A DNA stretch of 64,000 bases from Shinisaurus crocodilurus (taxonomy: Eukaryota > Chordata > Lepidosauria > Squamata > Shinisauridae): NCBI GenBank assembly GCA_021292165.1, contig CM037877.1:212846716-212910715 (forward strand), written 5' to 3'. The notes below the pieces were generated by a model. That model was not told the origin of the DNA and made no database searches. It saw only the letters and a program-made list of their open reading frames with translations. Numbering within the stretch: position 1 is the first letter of the stretch; the number at the start of each line of letters is the position of its first letter. This document shows, one piece after another, positions 46,201 through 55,335 of this stretch. A program made the position numbers and the translations under genes.

Positions 46201-49200
46201 TGGAAACAACCCTCTTTTAACAACTGAAACAACATTTCAAACATTCAAAATAACAAAAACAAGCATGTGATATTTCTGAATTTTTGACATGTAGATTTTT
46301 CAACAAAATATAATTAAACCGTTGGAAACTTCAAGGCCTTCTGCCCCTCTAAATGTTCATGTCAGGATGTTTTACAGACAGTTACAACTCTATTCCCATA
46401 CACACACTTATATTCTCAACACAACACTGCCTGCTCAGATCTTGTTCATCTCAGAATAATACAGTGCCTGTGAAAAAAAAATAAAATAAATATATATATA
46501 TATATATATATTTCCACAGGCACTGTATTATTCTGAGATGAACAAGATATATATAGCTTGTTCAGTTTTACAGAGGAGGGGGAAAGAGAAAGAGAAAGAT
46601 TGGATCTATTTCCAATTATTTATTTGTTTATTTTAAAAAAATTGTAAACTGTGCCTTCATCCAAAAACTGGCAAGAAGGAGGAACCTGGGAACTATAGGC
46701 CAGTCAGTCTGACATCAATCCCCGGGAAGATTTTTGAGCAGATTATAAAGAAGTCAGTCTGCAAGCACCTTGAAAACAATGCAGTGATTACTAGAAGCCA
46801 GCATGGATTTGTCAAGAACAAATCCTGTCAGACTAATCTGATCTCATTTTTTGATCGGGTAACCTCCCTTGTGGACTGTGGGAATGCTGTGGACATTATA
46901 TACCTGGACTTCAGCAAAGCTTTCGACAAAGTGCCTCATGATATCCTGATTAGTAAGCTAGCTAAGAGTGGGCTAGATGGAACAACTATCAGGTGGATCC
47001 ACAATTGGCTAAAGAATCGGACTCAAAGAGTGCTTATCAATGGTTCCTTCTCAAACTGGGGAGAGGTAACGAGCGGGGTACCACAGGGCTCGGTCCTGGG
47101 CCCGGTGCTCTTCAACATTTTTATTAATGACTTGGATCAGGAGGTACAGGGAATGCTTATCAAATTTGCAGATGACACAAAGCTGGGTGGAACAGCTAAT
47201 ACTCTGGAAGACAGAAACAAAATTCAAAGTGACCTCGATAGGCTGGAGCGCTGGACCGAAAACAACAGAATGAAATTTAATAGGGATAAATGCCAAGTGC
47301 TGCACCTAGGGAGAGGAAACCAAATGCAGAGTTACAGAATGGGGGACACTTGGCTCAACAATACTACAAGTGAGAAGGATCTTGGAATTGTGGTAGATCA
47401 CAAACTGAATATGAGCCAACAATGCGACGTGGCTGCAAAGAAGGCAAATGCAATTTTGGGCTGTATTAATAGAAGTATAGCTTCCAAATCGCGGGAAGTG
47501 ATAATTCCCCTTTACTCGGCACTGGTTAGGCCTCATCTTGAGTACTGCGTCCAGTTCTGGGCACCTCACTTTAAGAAGGACATAGACAAACTGGAGAGGG
47601 TTCAGAGGAGGGCAACAAGGATGATAAAGGGACTGGAAACAAGGCCCTATGAGGAGAGACTGAAAGAACTGGGCATGTTTAGCCTTCAGAAGAGGAGACT
47701 GAGGGGAGATATGATCGCACTCTTCCAGTATTTGAAGGGATGTCACACAGAGGAGGGCAAAGATCTCTTCTCGGTCATCCCAGTTTGCAGGACACGGAAT
47801 AATGGGCTCAAGTTACAGGAACCTAGATTCCACCTAAACATCAGGAAAAATTTCCTGACTGTCAGAGCAATAAGACAATGGAATCAACTACCTAGGGAGG
47901 TGGTGGGCTCTCCCACTCTGGAGGCATTCAAGGTGCAGCTGGACAGACATCTGTCAGAGATGCTTTGACCTAGATTCCTGCATTGAGCAGGGGGTTGGAC
48001 TCGATGGCCTTGTGGGCCCCTTCCAACTCTACTTTTCTATGATTCTATGATTCTATGGTGGAGAATAAAGGCAAGCTAGTAACTCAGCCTTTGCTGGGAG
48101 CGCAACCTGGTGGCAAATAATAATCAGTTGGAAGTGATTCCAGCCATTATAAATCTGCCTCGAATCGGGGGAAGATCTTGGGATAAGCCTTCAAATCTCT
48201 AGAGGGTCTCTTTTCGGGAGTTTGTCTGCCGGTTTCCGACAGTTAGCTCAAGAGAGAGTGAACCCAGAGTGAAGGAATTCCAGCCAGCCCAATTGCCGTG
48301 GTTGAAGATCCGGAAGGATTACAAAGTTTGCCAGTCTCCATTTCTCTAAAGATTTAGTACCTTATTTGTTTATAGAGAGGGGTTTGGTTTTTTTCCAGCA
48401 GTGTTGGACAATTCGTACAGAAGATCTCGCTTTTTCTTGAAATCATGTTGGGGAGGAGAAGATTTGTGAACAGTATGTAAGATACCCTTCCTATCTTGTT
48501 TTGTGTTTTTTCTTCTTTTTCTCCCCTTTCTTATCTCTTATACAGAAGCGGGGAAGAGACTTTACGGGAAATAAAAGTGTTATGGTGATGGATTAGCTTA
48601 GTGCAGGGTGGCTTTGTTTTTCCGAAAAGGACCAGCAGAAAGGAATGCATAGAAATAATAAATCTGTTTAACAGGGCTGCTGGTCTCTGTTGGGACTGGA
48701 GAAGAAAGAATGGCTGCATTTGAGATTTACGACTTACTGAAGTCGGTATTTCAGCAACTTGAAGATAAATTGGATACTCTTGGGGGGGGGGGGAATGGAC
48801 CAGAGTTTTGCAGAATTAAAGATTTGGGAACCTGGAATGAATGAGGCTGAAAACAAGATGGATGCTGTACAGGATCTTAAAATATCAGATCCCTTCACAG
48901 CATTTATGCCTGACAAGAAAACTAATTTAGAATTTTCATCTGAGAATGAGCAAGCAATTTTGATTAATGAGTCTGGAGTCGTTTTGAATGTGGAAGCTTC
49001 GGGAGATCTGGTTTTCTCTGCCAGAAAGATTAAATTGGATTCATTATCTCAGATTGTCCTTGCCATTGCAATGGATCTCGATGACGCAGATACAAAATAC
49101 CGTACCTTCCTTCACCATATATTTTTTTTTAGAGGCGGAGGCTGTTTGTCTTGCTGACCAGCAGGTGGAGTTGCCTTACACTCGGTGCAGTAAAATTGAA

Positions 49201-52200
49201 ACAGGACAGATTCATCTTCAACAGGGGCAGGAAGTTTTAATTAAGATTGTAGAATATCCAGCAAATATTGACTCTGGCAGAAGTGACTAAACATGTTTTG
49301 GATTAAAGAAAATACAGTCATGTTTGCTGTGTATTGGATTACTTGAGACTGGGGAATATGATTTGATGGAATGCTGATGGAAGGGATTTAAATGGAGATT
49401 TGTTCTTGTAGTGAAATGGTGGGAAATTGTGTGGATAAAAGGGTTAAAAGAGTTGAAACTTAAGTTACACTTTATGTTAAAAAAAAGAAAAAGAAAAGAA
49501 TGTTGTTTTTTAAATTGAAGGATAGAGGTTTTAAAAATTCAGGTGGAGAGGTGTAATAAAATTAGGAAGGCAATGTTCATAAGGGTTGCTGAATATTGAA
49601 TATTGAAACAGATAGAGATGTGTATATTATTCTGTGAGCAGCCTATAAATATAAAGATGACTTTGATTAAGGTGTTCTTTGAATTTGGAGTAGAATAATT
49701 GAAAAAGATTTGTGAGAGAAATCTTGAATAGAAGAATACCTGAATGGGATTTGTGAGAGAGATCCCATTAGCTGATTAGATGATAAGTATGTTGTTACAG
49801 TTAAAATATATGGATATTGGTGGAAATTTGAGATTGAATAAGGGGTGGAAGATTATAGTATATTCAGTTTTATTTCAATGTTTAGTAATGCTCAGTAAGG
49901 ATTTTGATATTCTTGTTAACATTTAGAGAATAATTAATATTAAGGGTTGAATGGAAATTTTTAATAATCTTTCCTGTAGAAATTAAAAATAGTTGATGTT
50001 TTCTGTGAGTTTGGTTAAATGGAAGAAATTTTGGAATATGGGAAAAGGGAAATTTCTTTGTAATTATAGAGTACAAGAAATTATTGTTACTTATACTTGC
50101 TGTAGAGAACAAATCAGAAGTCCATTTTAGTCTAGTTTTGTTGTATGATAGTGGTGAGAGTGTTGGACTGGGACCCGGGAGATCCAGGTTCTAGTCCCCG
50201 CTCAGCCATGAAACTCACTGGGTGACTTTGGGCCAGTCACCTACTCTCAGCCTAACCTACCTCACAGGGTTGTTGTGAGCATAAAATGGAGAGGAGGATG
50301 AGGATTATGTAAGCCGCCTTGGGTTCCTTGCAGGAAAAAAGGCAGGGTATAAATATAATAAATAAATAAATAAATAAATGTTGTGTTTGTGTGCGTGCTT
50401 TTTCTTTTTCTGTGTTTCAATAAACTTAAAATATTCCTGGCAAAAACTGGATCTCAGAGTGGTATACATAAAATTTTTAAATCTACAATACAATTAAAAA
50501 CAACTTAAACATTGATTTATAACAACACTGTTGCAAAACTGAGATGAATAACCAGCTGAAAATATAATAGTTTAAAATGTGTGGGATGATAAAAAGGTTT
50601 TAACCTGGCACTGAAATGAATATACTGTTGGTGCCAGGTGTATCTCCTTCAAGAGGGGATTTCAAATTTGGGGTGCCATCACAGAGAAGGCCCTTTCTTT
50701 TGTACATGCACAATGCACTTCTCCTAAAGATCAAATACAGAGAATGAAGGACCTCCTCTGATTATCTTAACGAACAGGCAATCTCATAGTCCAAGAAGCT
50801 GTAGATGGTAAGATATCTACAGCTTGATTCTTACAACAACAACAAAATAAGGTAATGTTATATGTCTTTACCTTCAGAAACATCCAGCTTGACTCTGAAG
50901 GACAGCCCCTTGTCATTGAGACCAATGCCACATCTGTATGTCCCCATGTCTCTTCTTGACAGCTTTGATATTTCTATGATGAATATGCCATTCTCTGGAA
51001 AGTCTGTTATTGTGGCTCTACCTTCGTACTCTCTGGCAACAAAGCCATTGGAAGAAATAATAGTTGAACATTGCCGTGTTGATTCTTTGCACCAGTACTT
51101 CCTGCTATGTCTGTTCACACTAGTGTGAGGGTAGAAGCATTTCACAGTAACAGAACCCTCAAGTAACCCAGTCACCTGTCTCGGCCCAAATATGGGACTT
51201 GAAGATGAAACTGAAAAAAAGAAAATAAATAGTGCATTTCACTGGCTGCCATGTATTACCAAAGGCGAGAGCTAAAATTATGGTGATAGTCAAACTACAG
51301 GTCTTCAAGAAGACTGAGCCCCCACCATATGAACACTGCATAAATGTAGTATGTGGTATGTTTCTCACTTAACATAAGCTCTGTTCTGCAGTGCCCCTGA
51401 CACCCAGCATGTTGTATGTCCACACAGCTGAGAACCCTGCATTTTTAGAGTTCCAGATTGCAGATTCTATGCATGTACAATGTAAATTCTATGCATGTAC
51501 AATGTACACTTTGTATGCTCATAGGCTCGGAGCAGAAAAGCTGGGTCAATGCGAGTCAGTGCAGATAGAGGCAACATTTGGACCCATGGATTTGGATCCA
51601 TGTATTGAGTATCCTTATTTGGTTAACTGAACATACTTATATAAGGTAAGTGAACAGGTTTGGAACATAGGAACTGCCTTATGCCAAGTCAGACTATTTG
51701 CCCATCTAGACCAGTGTTGCTTCCTTTGACAGGTGGCAGCTCTCAAGGTTTTCAGGCAAGAGTCCTGCACATCACTTGCTCCTGATCTTGCTTTAACTAG
51801 ACCGGGGATTGAACCTGGGGCCTTCTGAATGCAAAGTATATGACCTGCTACTGAGCTAGCATCTCCTTTTCGCTTTCTGTATACACACCAGCCTTCCCCA
51901 ATCTGGTGCTCTTCCGATGTGTTGGGCTACAACTCCCATCATCCAGGTCACGCTGAGGGTGATGGAACTTGTAGTCTAACACATAAGGAGTATGAGCCAG
52001 CAATGCGATGTGGCTGCAAAGAAGGCAAATGCAATTTTGGGCTGTATTAATAGAAGTATAGCTTCCAAATCGTGGGAAGTGATAATTCCCCTTTACTCAG
52101 CACTGGTTAGGCCTCATCTTGAGTACTGCGTCCAGTTCTGGGCACCTCACTTTAAGAAGGACATAGACAAACTGGAGAGGGTTCAGAAGAGGGCAACAAG

Positions 52201-52796
52201 GATGATAAAGGGACTGGAAACAAGGCCCTATGAGGAGAGACTGAAAGAACTGAGCATGTTTAGCCTTCAGAAGAGGAGACTGAGGGGAGATATGATCGCA
52301 CTCTTCCAGTATTTGAAGGGATGTCACACAGAGGAGGGCCAGGATCTCTTCTCGATCATCCCAGTTTGCAGGACACGGAATAATGGGCTCAAGCTACAGG
52401 AACCTAGATTCCACCTAAACATCAGGAAAAATTTCCTGACTGTCAGAGCAATAAGACAATGGAATCAACTACCTAGGGAGGTGGTGGGCTCTCCCACTCT
52501 GGAGGCATTCAAGGTGCAGCTGGACAGACATCTGTCAGAGATGCTTTGACCTGGATTCCTGCATTGAGCAGGGGATTGGACTCGATGGCCTTGTAGGCCC
52601 CTTCCAACTCTACTTTTCTATGATTCTATGATTCTATGAAAGCTGGTGCACAGCATAGAGCTGTCCACACAGGAGCTCGCTCTGCGTACATTCTGACAAA
52701 TGTGTACATCAGTGGCAAAGTCTGTTGCCTCAATGTCATATTCAGCCCACACACATAGCATAAAGCTACAGTCACTCCCCTTATCCTCATATACCG

Positions 52797-52846
<50 letters not shown>

Positions 52847-53943
52847 ACCACATGCACACACACCAGCTCCATGACAACAGGTCTGATGGAGGAAATGTAA
52901 GTCCTTCAAACCAACAGGCGGAAATCTCTAGGTGACAACTGATGATTATTTATTTATTCCTTTCTTTTTTATAAAATAAATAAACTGTGCCTTCATCCCA
53001 AAAAATGGATTTCAGGGTGCTATACACAAAAATTATTATTTTGATCCCCCACTTCTTTCCATATAAAGTCCAGGGCCTGCTTCTGTTCTTTAGTCTGAGC
53101 AACACTATGCCCCTCAGTGCTCAGTCACCGATGCCCCTCAGTGCTTACTGAAGCCGACCCCCCACCCGACCTACTTATCTTGCCTGCTATCTTGATTGCT
53201 TTCTATAGCCCTAGATTTGTCTTGCTGGATCCACAAAGAGCACAACACTGACAGCAAATAGCACAATTTGAGATTTGAAAACGTTGGGAAATGATTTGAA
53301 AATTTGACATTTTAATTGAATTAAGATTTTGAATTAGTTGGAATTTATTTCAATCTTCCTGAAAATGTATTACAACACTGAAATGCTGAAAGTGATTTAA
53401 GCCTAAACTAAAAAATAGAACCATTACTGTTGGGCTATGAGGCATGGAATGGCAAGCTCCTTTAGGTCAAAATGCAGAGGATTGGACGTGCTATCGTTCA
53501 TGAAACATCAGCTCAGTTTTCACTTCAGTGATATAATAAAAGATAAGGAATGAGAAAACCAGGGAATCACCAAAGTTATCAGAATGAAAAAGTTAAGCAG
53601 AATTAATTTCAGTATTGTCTTGAGCAAACACCAAAATGAATATGGACATAACCCAGCCAAAGTTAAGCATTTTTCAGTTCCGTGAATTTAAATTCAACCA
53701 TTAAGTTGCATGGAACTTATATCCATTGAGCTTTGGCTGGATCATGTCTCATGTAATTTGTTTTTCATAAATGTCTGTGGGTTGTACTGCAGCAACATGT
53801 ACAAATGTTTTGAGCTACAGTCCTATCCAGCAGAGATGCATCACTGGTGTTCTTAATTCTCCCTGATGGTTGGTTAAATACTCACCACTTGCAGATTCAC
53901 CTTGGACAAAGGCCAACAAAAAGATGAAGACCAGGAGAGCCAT
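33718..53943 (-). CDS. PIGR: Polymeric immunoglobulin receptor (whole gene, ten coding exons)
   Basis: PIGR binds J-chain-linked IgA and IgM at the basolateral face of epithelia, carries them across the cell, and is cleaved to release secretory component. Coding exons (- strand, 5' to 3') are 53943-53886, 51210-50872, 44761-44432, 44342-44019, 42317-42003, 38754-38625, 36848-36730, 35722-35594, 35418-35360 and 33807-33718. Phases agree throughout, giving 630 aa. Domains: signal peptide 1-19, Ig D1 20-132, D3-like 133-242, D4-like 243-350, D5-like 351-455, linker 456-498, membrane span about 507-529, then cytoplasmic tail. The D1 motif [12 protein letters not shown], shared with mammalian PIGR, identifies the gene. 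Mammalian D2 is absent, as in birds and amphibians. No stop or frameshift was seen. Confidence 0.95.
33957..34067. repeat. Dispersed repeat ('cttgtggcaccttaaagac')
   Basis: Contains 'cttgtggcaccttaaagac', 'ttattatgccacaag' and 'gacttcatcagatgca', a combination familiar from dispersed reptile repeats. The exact class was not determined. Confidence 0.5.
34145..34170. repeat. (TC)n microsatellite
   Basis: A pure TC run of about 13 units in the last PIGR intron. Confidence 0.95.
34461..34694. repeat. Two interleaved inverted repeats (order A-B-A'-B')
   Basis: A (34461-34526) pairs with A' (34583-34648), 66 bp with two mismatches. B (34527-34570) pairs with B' (34651-34694), 44 bp with one mismatch. 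The pairs interleave, so both stems cannot form as simple nested hairpins. It lies in the last PIGR intron. Confidence 0.9.
34695..35359. other. PIGR intron, no gene
   Basis: Contains a small hairpin at 35047-35079 (CCAATTCATGGGTT and its inverse around a 5-nt loop). Otherwise unclassified. Confidence 0.5.
35360..35418 (-). CDS. PIGR: PIGR exon: cytoplasmic, lysine-rich
   Basis: A 59-nt exon between TTTGCAG and GTAAGA. It codes [19 protein letters not shown], parallel to the FVATTE...EPKKAKR of human PIGR. Found from splice sites and similarity. Confidence 0.88.
35594..35722 (-). CDS. PIGR: PIGR exon: membrane-proximal cytoplasmic segment
   Basis: Codes [19 protein letters not shown] and onward to GGTD. 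In mammals this block carries the basolateral sorting signal and a regulatory serine (SYRTDISMSDFEN). The valine and the SYRT-ISM core are kept. The acceptor is TTCTTTAG and the donor GTAATA. Confidence 0.92.
35810..36700. other. PIGR intron between the transmembrane and cytoplasmic exons
   Basis: No exon is recognised on either strand. Overlapping ORFs at 35826-36198 follow GC content only. Confidence 0.4.
36730..36848 (-). CDS. PIGR: PIGR exon: transmembrane segment
   Basis: A 119-nt exon starting after TTTTCCAG. It codes a sequon-bearing NKST, then a hydrophobic span ([17 protein letters not shown]), and the basic stop-transfer residues KFRLLK. The donor is GTGAGT. Confidence 0.93.
37022..37054. 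repeat. (CTC)n microsatellite
   Basis: A run of CTC units in the intron before the transmembrane exon. It accounts for the poly-Ser, poly-Pro and poly-Glu ORFs seen there. Confidence 0.9.
37060..38300. other. PIGR intron, unclassified
   Basis: 37227-37345 has inverted ends ('aaactatagttta' against 'gtagttaaactatag') suggesting a MITE. 37850-37905 resembles a reversed tRNA-like SINE head. No exon found. Confidence 0.35.
38308..38528. mobile_element. Fold-back MITE, relative of 9452-9740
   Basis: Shares 'ttagtggagctcgtggaag', 'ctgacctgtcctgttccgg' and the terminal 'ttggacactgcccat' with the element near 9452. It lies just downstream, in transcript direction, of the PIGR linker exon. Confidence 0.5.
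38625..38754 (-). CDS. PIGR: PIGR exon: juxtamembrane linker
   Basis: A 130-nt exon, found by phase matching, coding residues 456-498. It is rich in Glu, Ala and Pro ([19 protein letters not shown]). In mammals this region holds the cleavage site that releases secretory component. Acceptor AAATAG is weak; donor GTGAGC is good. Frame joins neatly to both neighbours. Confidence 0.8.
38760..41283. other. PIGR intron between D5 and linker exons, no gene
   Basis: No exon with family similarity on either strand. ORFs near 40005-40671 are unmatched. The solo LTR at 41284 closes the stretch. Confidence 0.4.
41284..41637 (+). mobile_element. Solo LTR with a 4-bp target duplication (ATAG)
   Basis: Starts TGTACTGC, ends CACCAGTCA, with ATAG on both sides (41280-41283 and 41638-41641). 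It holds a TATAAAA box near 41510 and an ATTAAA poly(A) signal near 41586, in the right order for a + strand LTR. A 4-bp duplication fits gammaretrovirus-like ERVs. No internal coding region is present. Confidence 0.82.
41852..41966. mobile_element. hAT-like MITE with paired arms
   Basis: The arms 'ctgccctctagatgggt' and the inverse of 'acccatctagagggcacc' pair, with centre 'ccagccagcctggctggg'. Same family as 20862 and 54582. Possible imperfect duplication ACCTAGT(G/C) at the flanks. It lies about 35 bp beyond the D5 donor. Confidence 0.65.
42003..42317 (-). CDS. PIGR: PIGR exon: Ig domain D5-like
   Basis: Codes 105 residues with the V-set pattern and [11 protein letters not shown], and later [20 protein letters not shown]. 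The two extra cysteines equivalent to those of human D5 that exchange disulfides with IgA (in NTGC and VDCD) are both present, so covalent binding to IgA is possible. Acceptor AAACAG, donor GTGAGC. Confidence 0.94.
42330..44010. other. PIGR intron between D4 and D5 exons
   Basis: No exon found. It includes an (AT)n run at 43174-43206 followed by (GCAT)n to 43223. Confidence 0.5.
44019..44342 (-). CDS. PIGR: PIGR exon: Ig domain D4-like
   Basis: Codes 108 residues: [31 protein letters not shown], the sequon NGT, and [12 protein letters not shown]. It parallels mammalian D4 (GFYWCLTNG). Acceptor CTCTAG, donor GTACCA. Confidence 0.94.
44432..44761 (-). CDS. PIGR: PIGR exon: Ig domain D3-like
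   Basis: Codes 110 residues with [25 protein letters not shown] and [10 protein letters not shown], closest to mammalian D3. In mammals D2 and D3 share one exon; here only the D3 part exists. The acceptor (TTAATACAG) has no polypyrimidine tract, and a hAT element begins 21 nt upstream of it. Confidence 0.92.
44783..45334. mobile_element. GC-rich hAT-type element beside the PIGR D3 acceptor
   Basis: A 552-bp element. The left end CAGGAACGGTGC and the inverse of the right end CAGGGCCGGCGC match at 9 of 12 positions. It is flanked by the perfect 8-bp target duplication ATGACAAG (44775-44782 and 45335-45342). Inside are CpG-rich triplet runs and an 18-bp perfect stem (45034-45051 with 45057-45074). 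The long ORFs here follow from the composition. No transposase. Confidence 0.92.
45417..45470. mobile_element. Fragment of the hAT MITE family
   Basis: 'agccttccccaacttggtg' and 'gatgtgttggactgcaatc' match one arm of the 41852/51893 elements. Confidence 0.5.
45877..46176. mobile_element. Possible hAT element ('tagggatgt' ends)
   Basis: The left end TAGGGATGTATGGATTT and the inverse of the right end TTTAGGGATGTCGGTGAA are similar. The 8-bp flanks do not match, so the call is tentative. Confidence 0.4.
46439..46548. repeat. Perfect 34-bp inverted repeat with an AT-rich loop
   Basis: The arms at 46439-46472 and 46515-46548 are exact reverse complements around a loop of A-rich and (TA)n sequence. 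They include TACAGTGCCTGTG, which resembles a Tc1/mariner terminus, but the pairing continues about 20 bp beyond it. Confidence 0.9.
46663..48055 (+). mobile_element. CR1 LINE, near-intact 3' half
   Basis: The ORF at 46784-47968 (394 aa) spans reverse transcriptase: [17 protein letters not shown] (motif A), [19 protein letters not shown] (motif B), [10 protein letters not shown] (motif C), then thumb and the CR1 C-terminus ([14 protein letters not shown]). It ends in the CR1 ATTCTATG repeats. The endonuclease and 5' part are missing. It lies in the large PIGR D1-D3 intron on the opposite strand. Confidence 0.93.
48056..50145 (+). mobile_element. L1-like LINE remnant
   Basis: A 5'UTR-like stretch leads to an ORF1-like start near 48709 ([16 protein letters not shown]), broken by a G12 run near 48782, and a continuing frame to 49157. 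The rest is AT-rich, without ORF2. The A-rich end with 'caataaacttaaaat' lies near 50420, beyond an inserted SINE. Assignment to L1 rests on layout and impression, not on a clear domain. Confidence 0.4.
50146..50379 (+). mobile_element. CORE-type SINE, copy 4
   Basis: 'gtggtgagagtgttggact', 'ggttctagtccccgctcag', the CORE-like middle and an (AAAT)n tail match the copy at 2183. It appears inserted in the 3' end of the L1-like element. Confidence 0.8.
50450..50860 (-). repeat. Worn LINE 3' end (reverse)
   Basis: 'ctcagagtggtatacataa', A-rich runs and 'cacagagaaggccctttc' recall the 3' ends of L2/CR1-type LINEs read backwards. No frame is preserved. Confidence 0.4.
50872..51210 (-). CDS. PIGR: PIGR exon: Ig domain D1 (ligand-binding)
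   Basis: Codes 113 residues starting [24 protein letters not shown] is the CDR1 region that contacts polymeric Ig. [20 protein letters not shown] and [16 protein letters not shown] complete the V-set fold. Acceptor TTTTTTTCAG, donor GTAAAG. Confidence 0.96.
51664..51870 (-). mobile_element. tRNA-derived SINE (reverse)
   Basis: Read on the - strand, a tRNA-like head ('gctagctcagtagcaggtc' type, with 'ggttcaatccccgg'-like B box) precedes a tail with 'ataaggcagttcctatgtt'. A + strand relative lies at 54436. Confidence 0.65.
51893..51985. mobile_element. hAT MITE truncated by CR1
   Basis: Carries 'agccttccccaatctggtg' and 'ctacaactcccatcatcc'. The right end is lost where the CR1 copy at 51986 starts. 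Confidence 0.55.
51986..52637 (+). mobile_element. CR1 LINE 3' fragment
   Basis: A 185-codon frame ([18 protein letters not shown] to the terminal HLSEML) nearly identical to the C-terminus of the CR1 copy at 46784, with the same ATTCTATG tail. It is 5'-truncated. Confidence 0.93.
52797..52848. repeat. (TC)n(AC)n compound microsatellite
   Basis: Contiguous TC and AC dinucleotide runs. Confidence 0.95.
52940..53880. other. PIGR intron 5' part, no gene
   Basis: 52940-53038 repeats the motif 'actgtgccttcatcc' found at 46650, probably a LINE 3' end. The rest is AT-rich and unclassified. Confidence 0.4.
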
Positions 53944-53989
53944 TTCAGTTGAAGGTCCTATACCAAAGATCCAAGGTTCCTTGTACAGA
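53886..53989 (-). CDS. PIGR: PIGR exon: start codon and signal peptide
   Basis: ATG at 53943-53941, then [19 protein letters not shown], a typical signal peptide. The donor is GTGAGT. The exon appears to start at 53989 after a CAG acceptor, so a non-coding first exon should lie further upstream, as in mammalian PIGR; it was not located. Confidence 0.88.
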
Positions 53990-54435
53990 CTGAAACTTGA
54001 AAATAAGTCAGTACATGTGTAAATGAAAAACTTTTAAGATGGTCATAGATATTTTGCAGAATAAACAGGCTTCAATTGTCCATGAGCTAAATAATCTTGA
54101 AGTGTACTCAATAGAATTCCTAAGACAAAATATGGAAAATGGGAATCATGGGCGAAGTCCATCCTGTTCCTGTGTTGCCTACATTGGGTTGTTCATCACA
54201 ATGGGAGCAGGCAGTTGGGCAAACGGGAACCAGCTTACTCCTGCTGCATTTCAACCCACAGTGCATTTCAACCCACAGTATGGCGACATGCAAACAAGGT
54301 TGTTGGCGGCATGAGAATCAGGTCATGATGTTTGCTTAAAACTACTTTATCTGTTAGTGTCTGAGTTCAGTGGAACTTAAGTGTGCATAGAACTGCACCC
54401 TTAGCCATTACTTTGTAGGAGCTACACAAGATGGT

Positions 54436-54713
54436 CAATGTGGCTTGGTGGCAGAGCGTGTACTTTCCAAGTAGAAGGCCCCAGGTGCAATTCCTCACGT
54501 CTCCACTTAAAAGAATCCCAGGTAGTGGGTCTGGAAGGACCCGCCTGAATCCTTGGAGAGCTGCTGCCAGTCAGAATAGACCAGTGTTCTCCAACCTTGG
54601 GTCCCCAGATGTTTTTGGCCTACAACTCCCAGCATGCCCCAGCCAGCAAGGTTGGAGAACACTGGAATAGACAATACCAGGCTCAATGGACCAGTGGCTA
54701 TACTTAGTAGGAG
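54436..54713 (+). mobile_element. tRNA-derived SINE split by a MITE
   Basis: The head 'ggcttggtggcagagcgtg' (A box) and 'ggtgcaattcctcac' (B-box-like) are followed by 'gagagctgctgccagtcag' and 'ataccaggctcaatggacc'. The MITE at 54582-54664 interrupts it. Confidence 0.7.
54582..54664. mobile_element. hAT MITE, 83 bp
   Basis: CAGTGTTCTCCAACC...GGTTGGAGAACACTG, flanked by the perfect 8-bp duplication GAATAGAC (54574-54581 and 54665-54672). Same family as the perfect palindrome at 20862, but its second arm is shorter. Confidence 0.93.
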
Positions 54714-54903
54714 GATTCAGATGCACATGTAAAAGTACACATGCAAAGAGTCTTGGGACCCTGCAGGTCAAGGCCGAGGCCAGCCATGCTGCATTTGGCA
54801 ACTGTGTTGTGAATCAGCATCCACCCTCACACGGAGAAGCTCTACATGTGTATGAGGGGGCTCCTTTGAATGTGCAACTGATGCCGAACACGGCCGGGGA
54901 TGC

Positions 54904-54930
54904 ATCATCATCATCATCATCATCATCATC
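54904..54930. repeat. (CAT)n microsatellite
   Basis: Nine or so CAT units. Confidence 0.9.
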
Positions 54931-55335
54931 AGGAACAGGGATAGTCCATACAGCCCTGAAAGCACATCACATGCAATTTTGATGTGTGAGGTGGTTCATT
55001 AGAGCACCCCTGGTATAAGCCAGCTTCAATCGTCACAAAATAAGATGAGTTATAAATAATGCATTATTTTTTAAAAAATTGCAATGAAGTTTTGACAAAG
55101 AGCGTTCAGTTCTTCTGGCACTGTGAATATGCATTTCTTGATTACAAGAGGAATTTGAGATAATTTCCCTGAAATAGTGAGTTATACTGCTAGGAGAAAG
55201 TGTTTATTTAATTAAACATCCTCAAAATTCACCTGTTTTGCATAGAGTAATACTTACACAAATGGGCTAATCAGTTAGTTGATTAAAAGTTAGAGAGGTG
55301 AACTTGTTTTAATGTGCAATCCTATGCATGGTTAG

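Noticed and set aside
46784..47968. Host protein-coding gene of 394 aa
   Set aside because: Clear CR1 reverse transcriptase, with a second copy at 51992 and a reverse copy at 11459.
44762..50871. A hidden D2 Ig exon of PIGR
   Set aside because: Both strands were read for the V-set Cys/Trp/Cys pattern; only CR1, L1-like and SINE sequence was seen.
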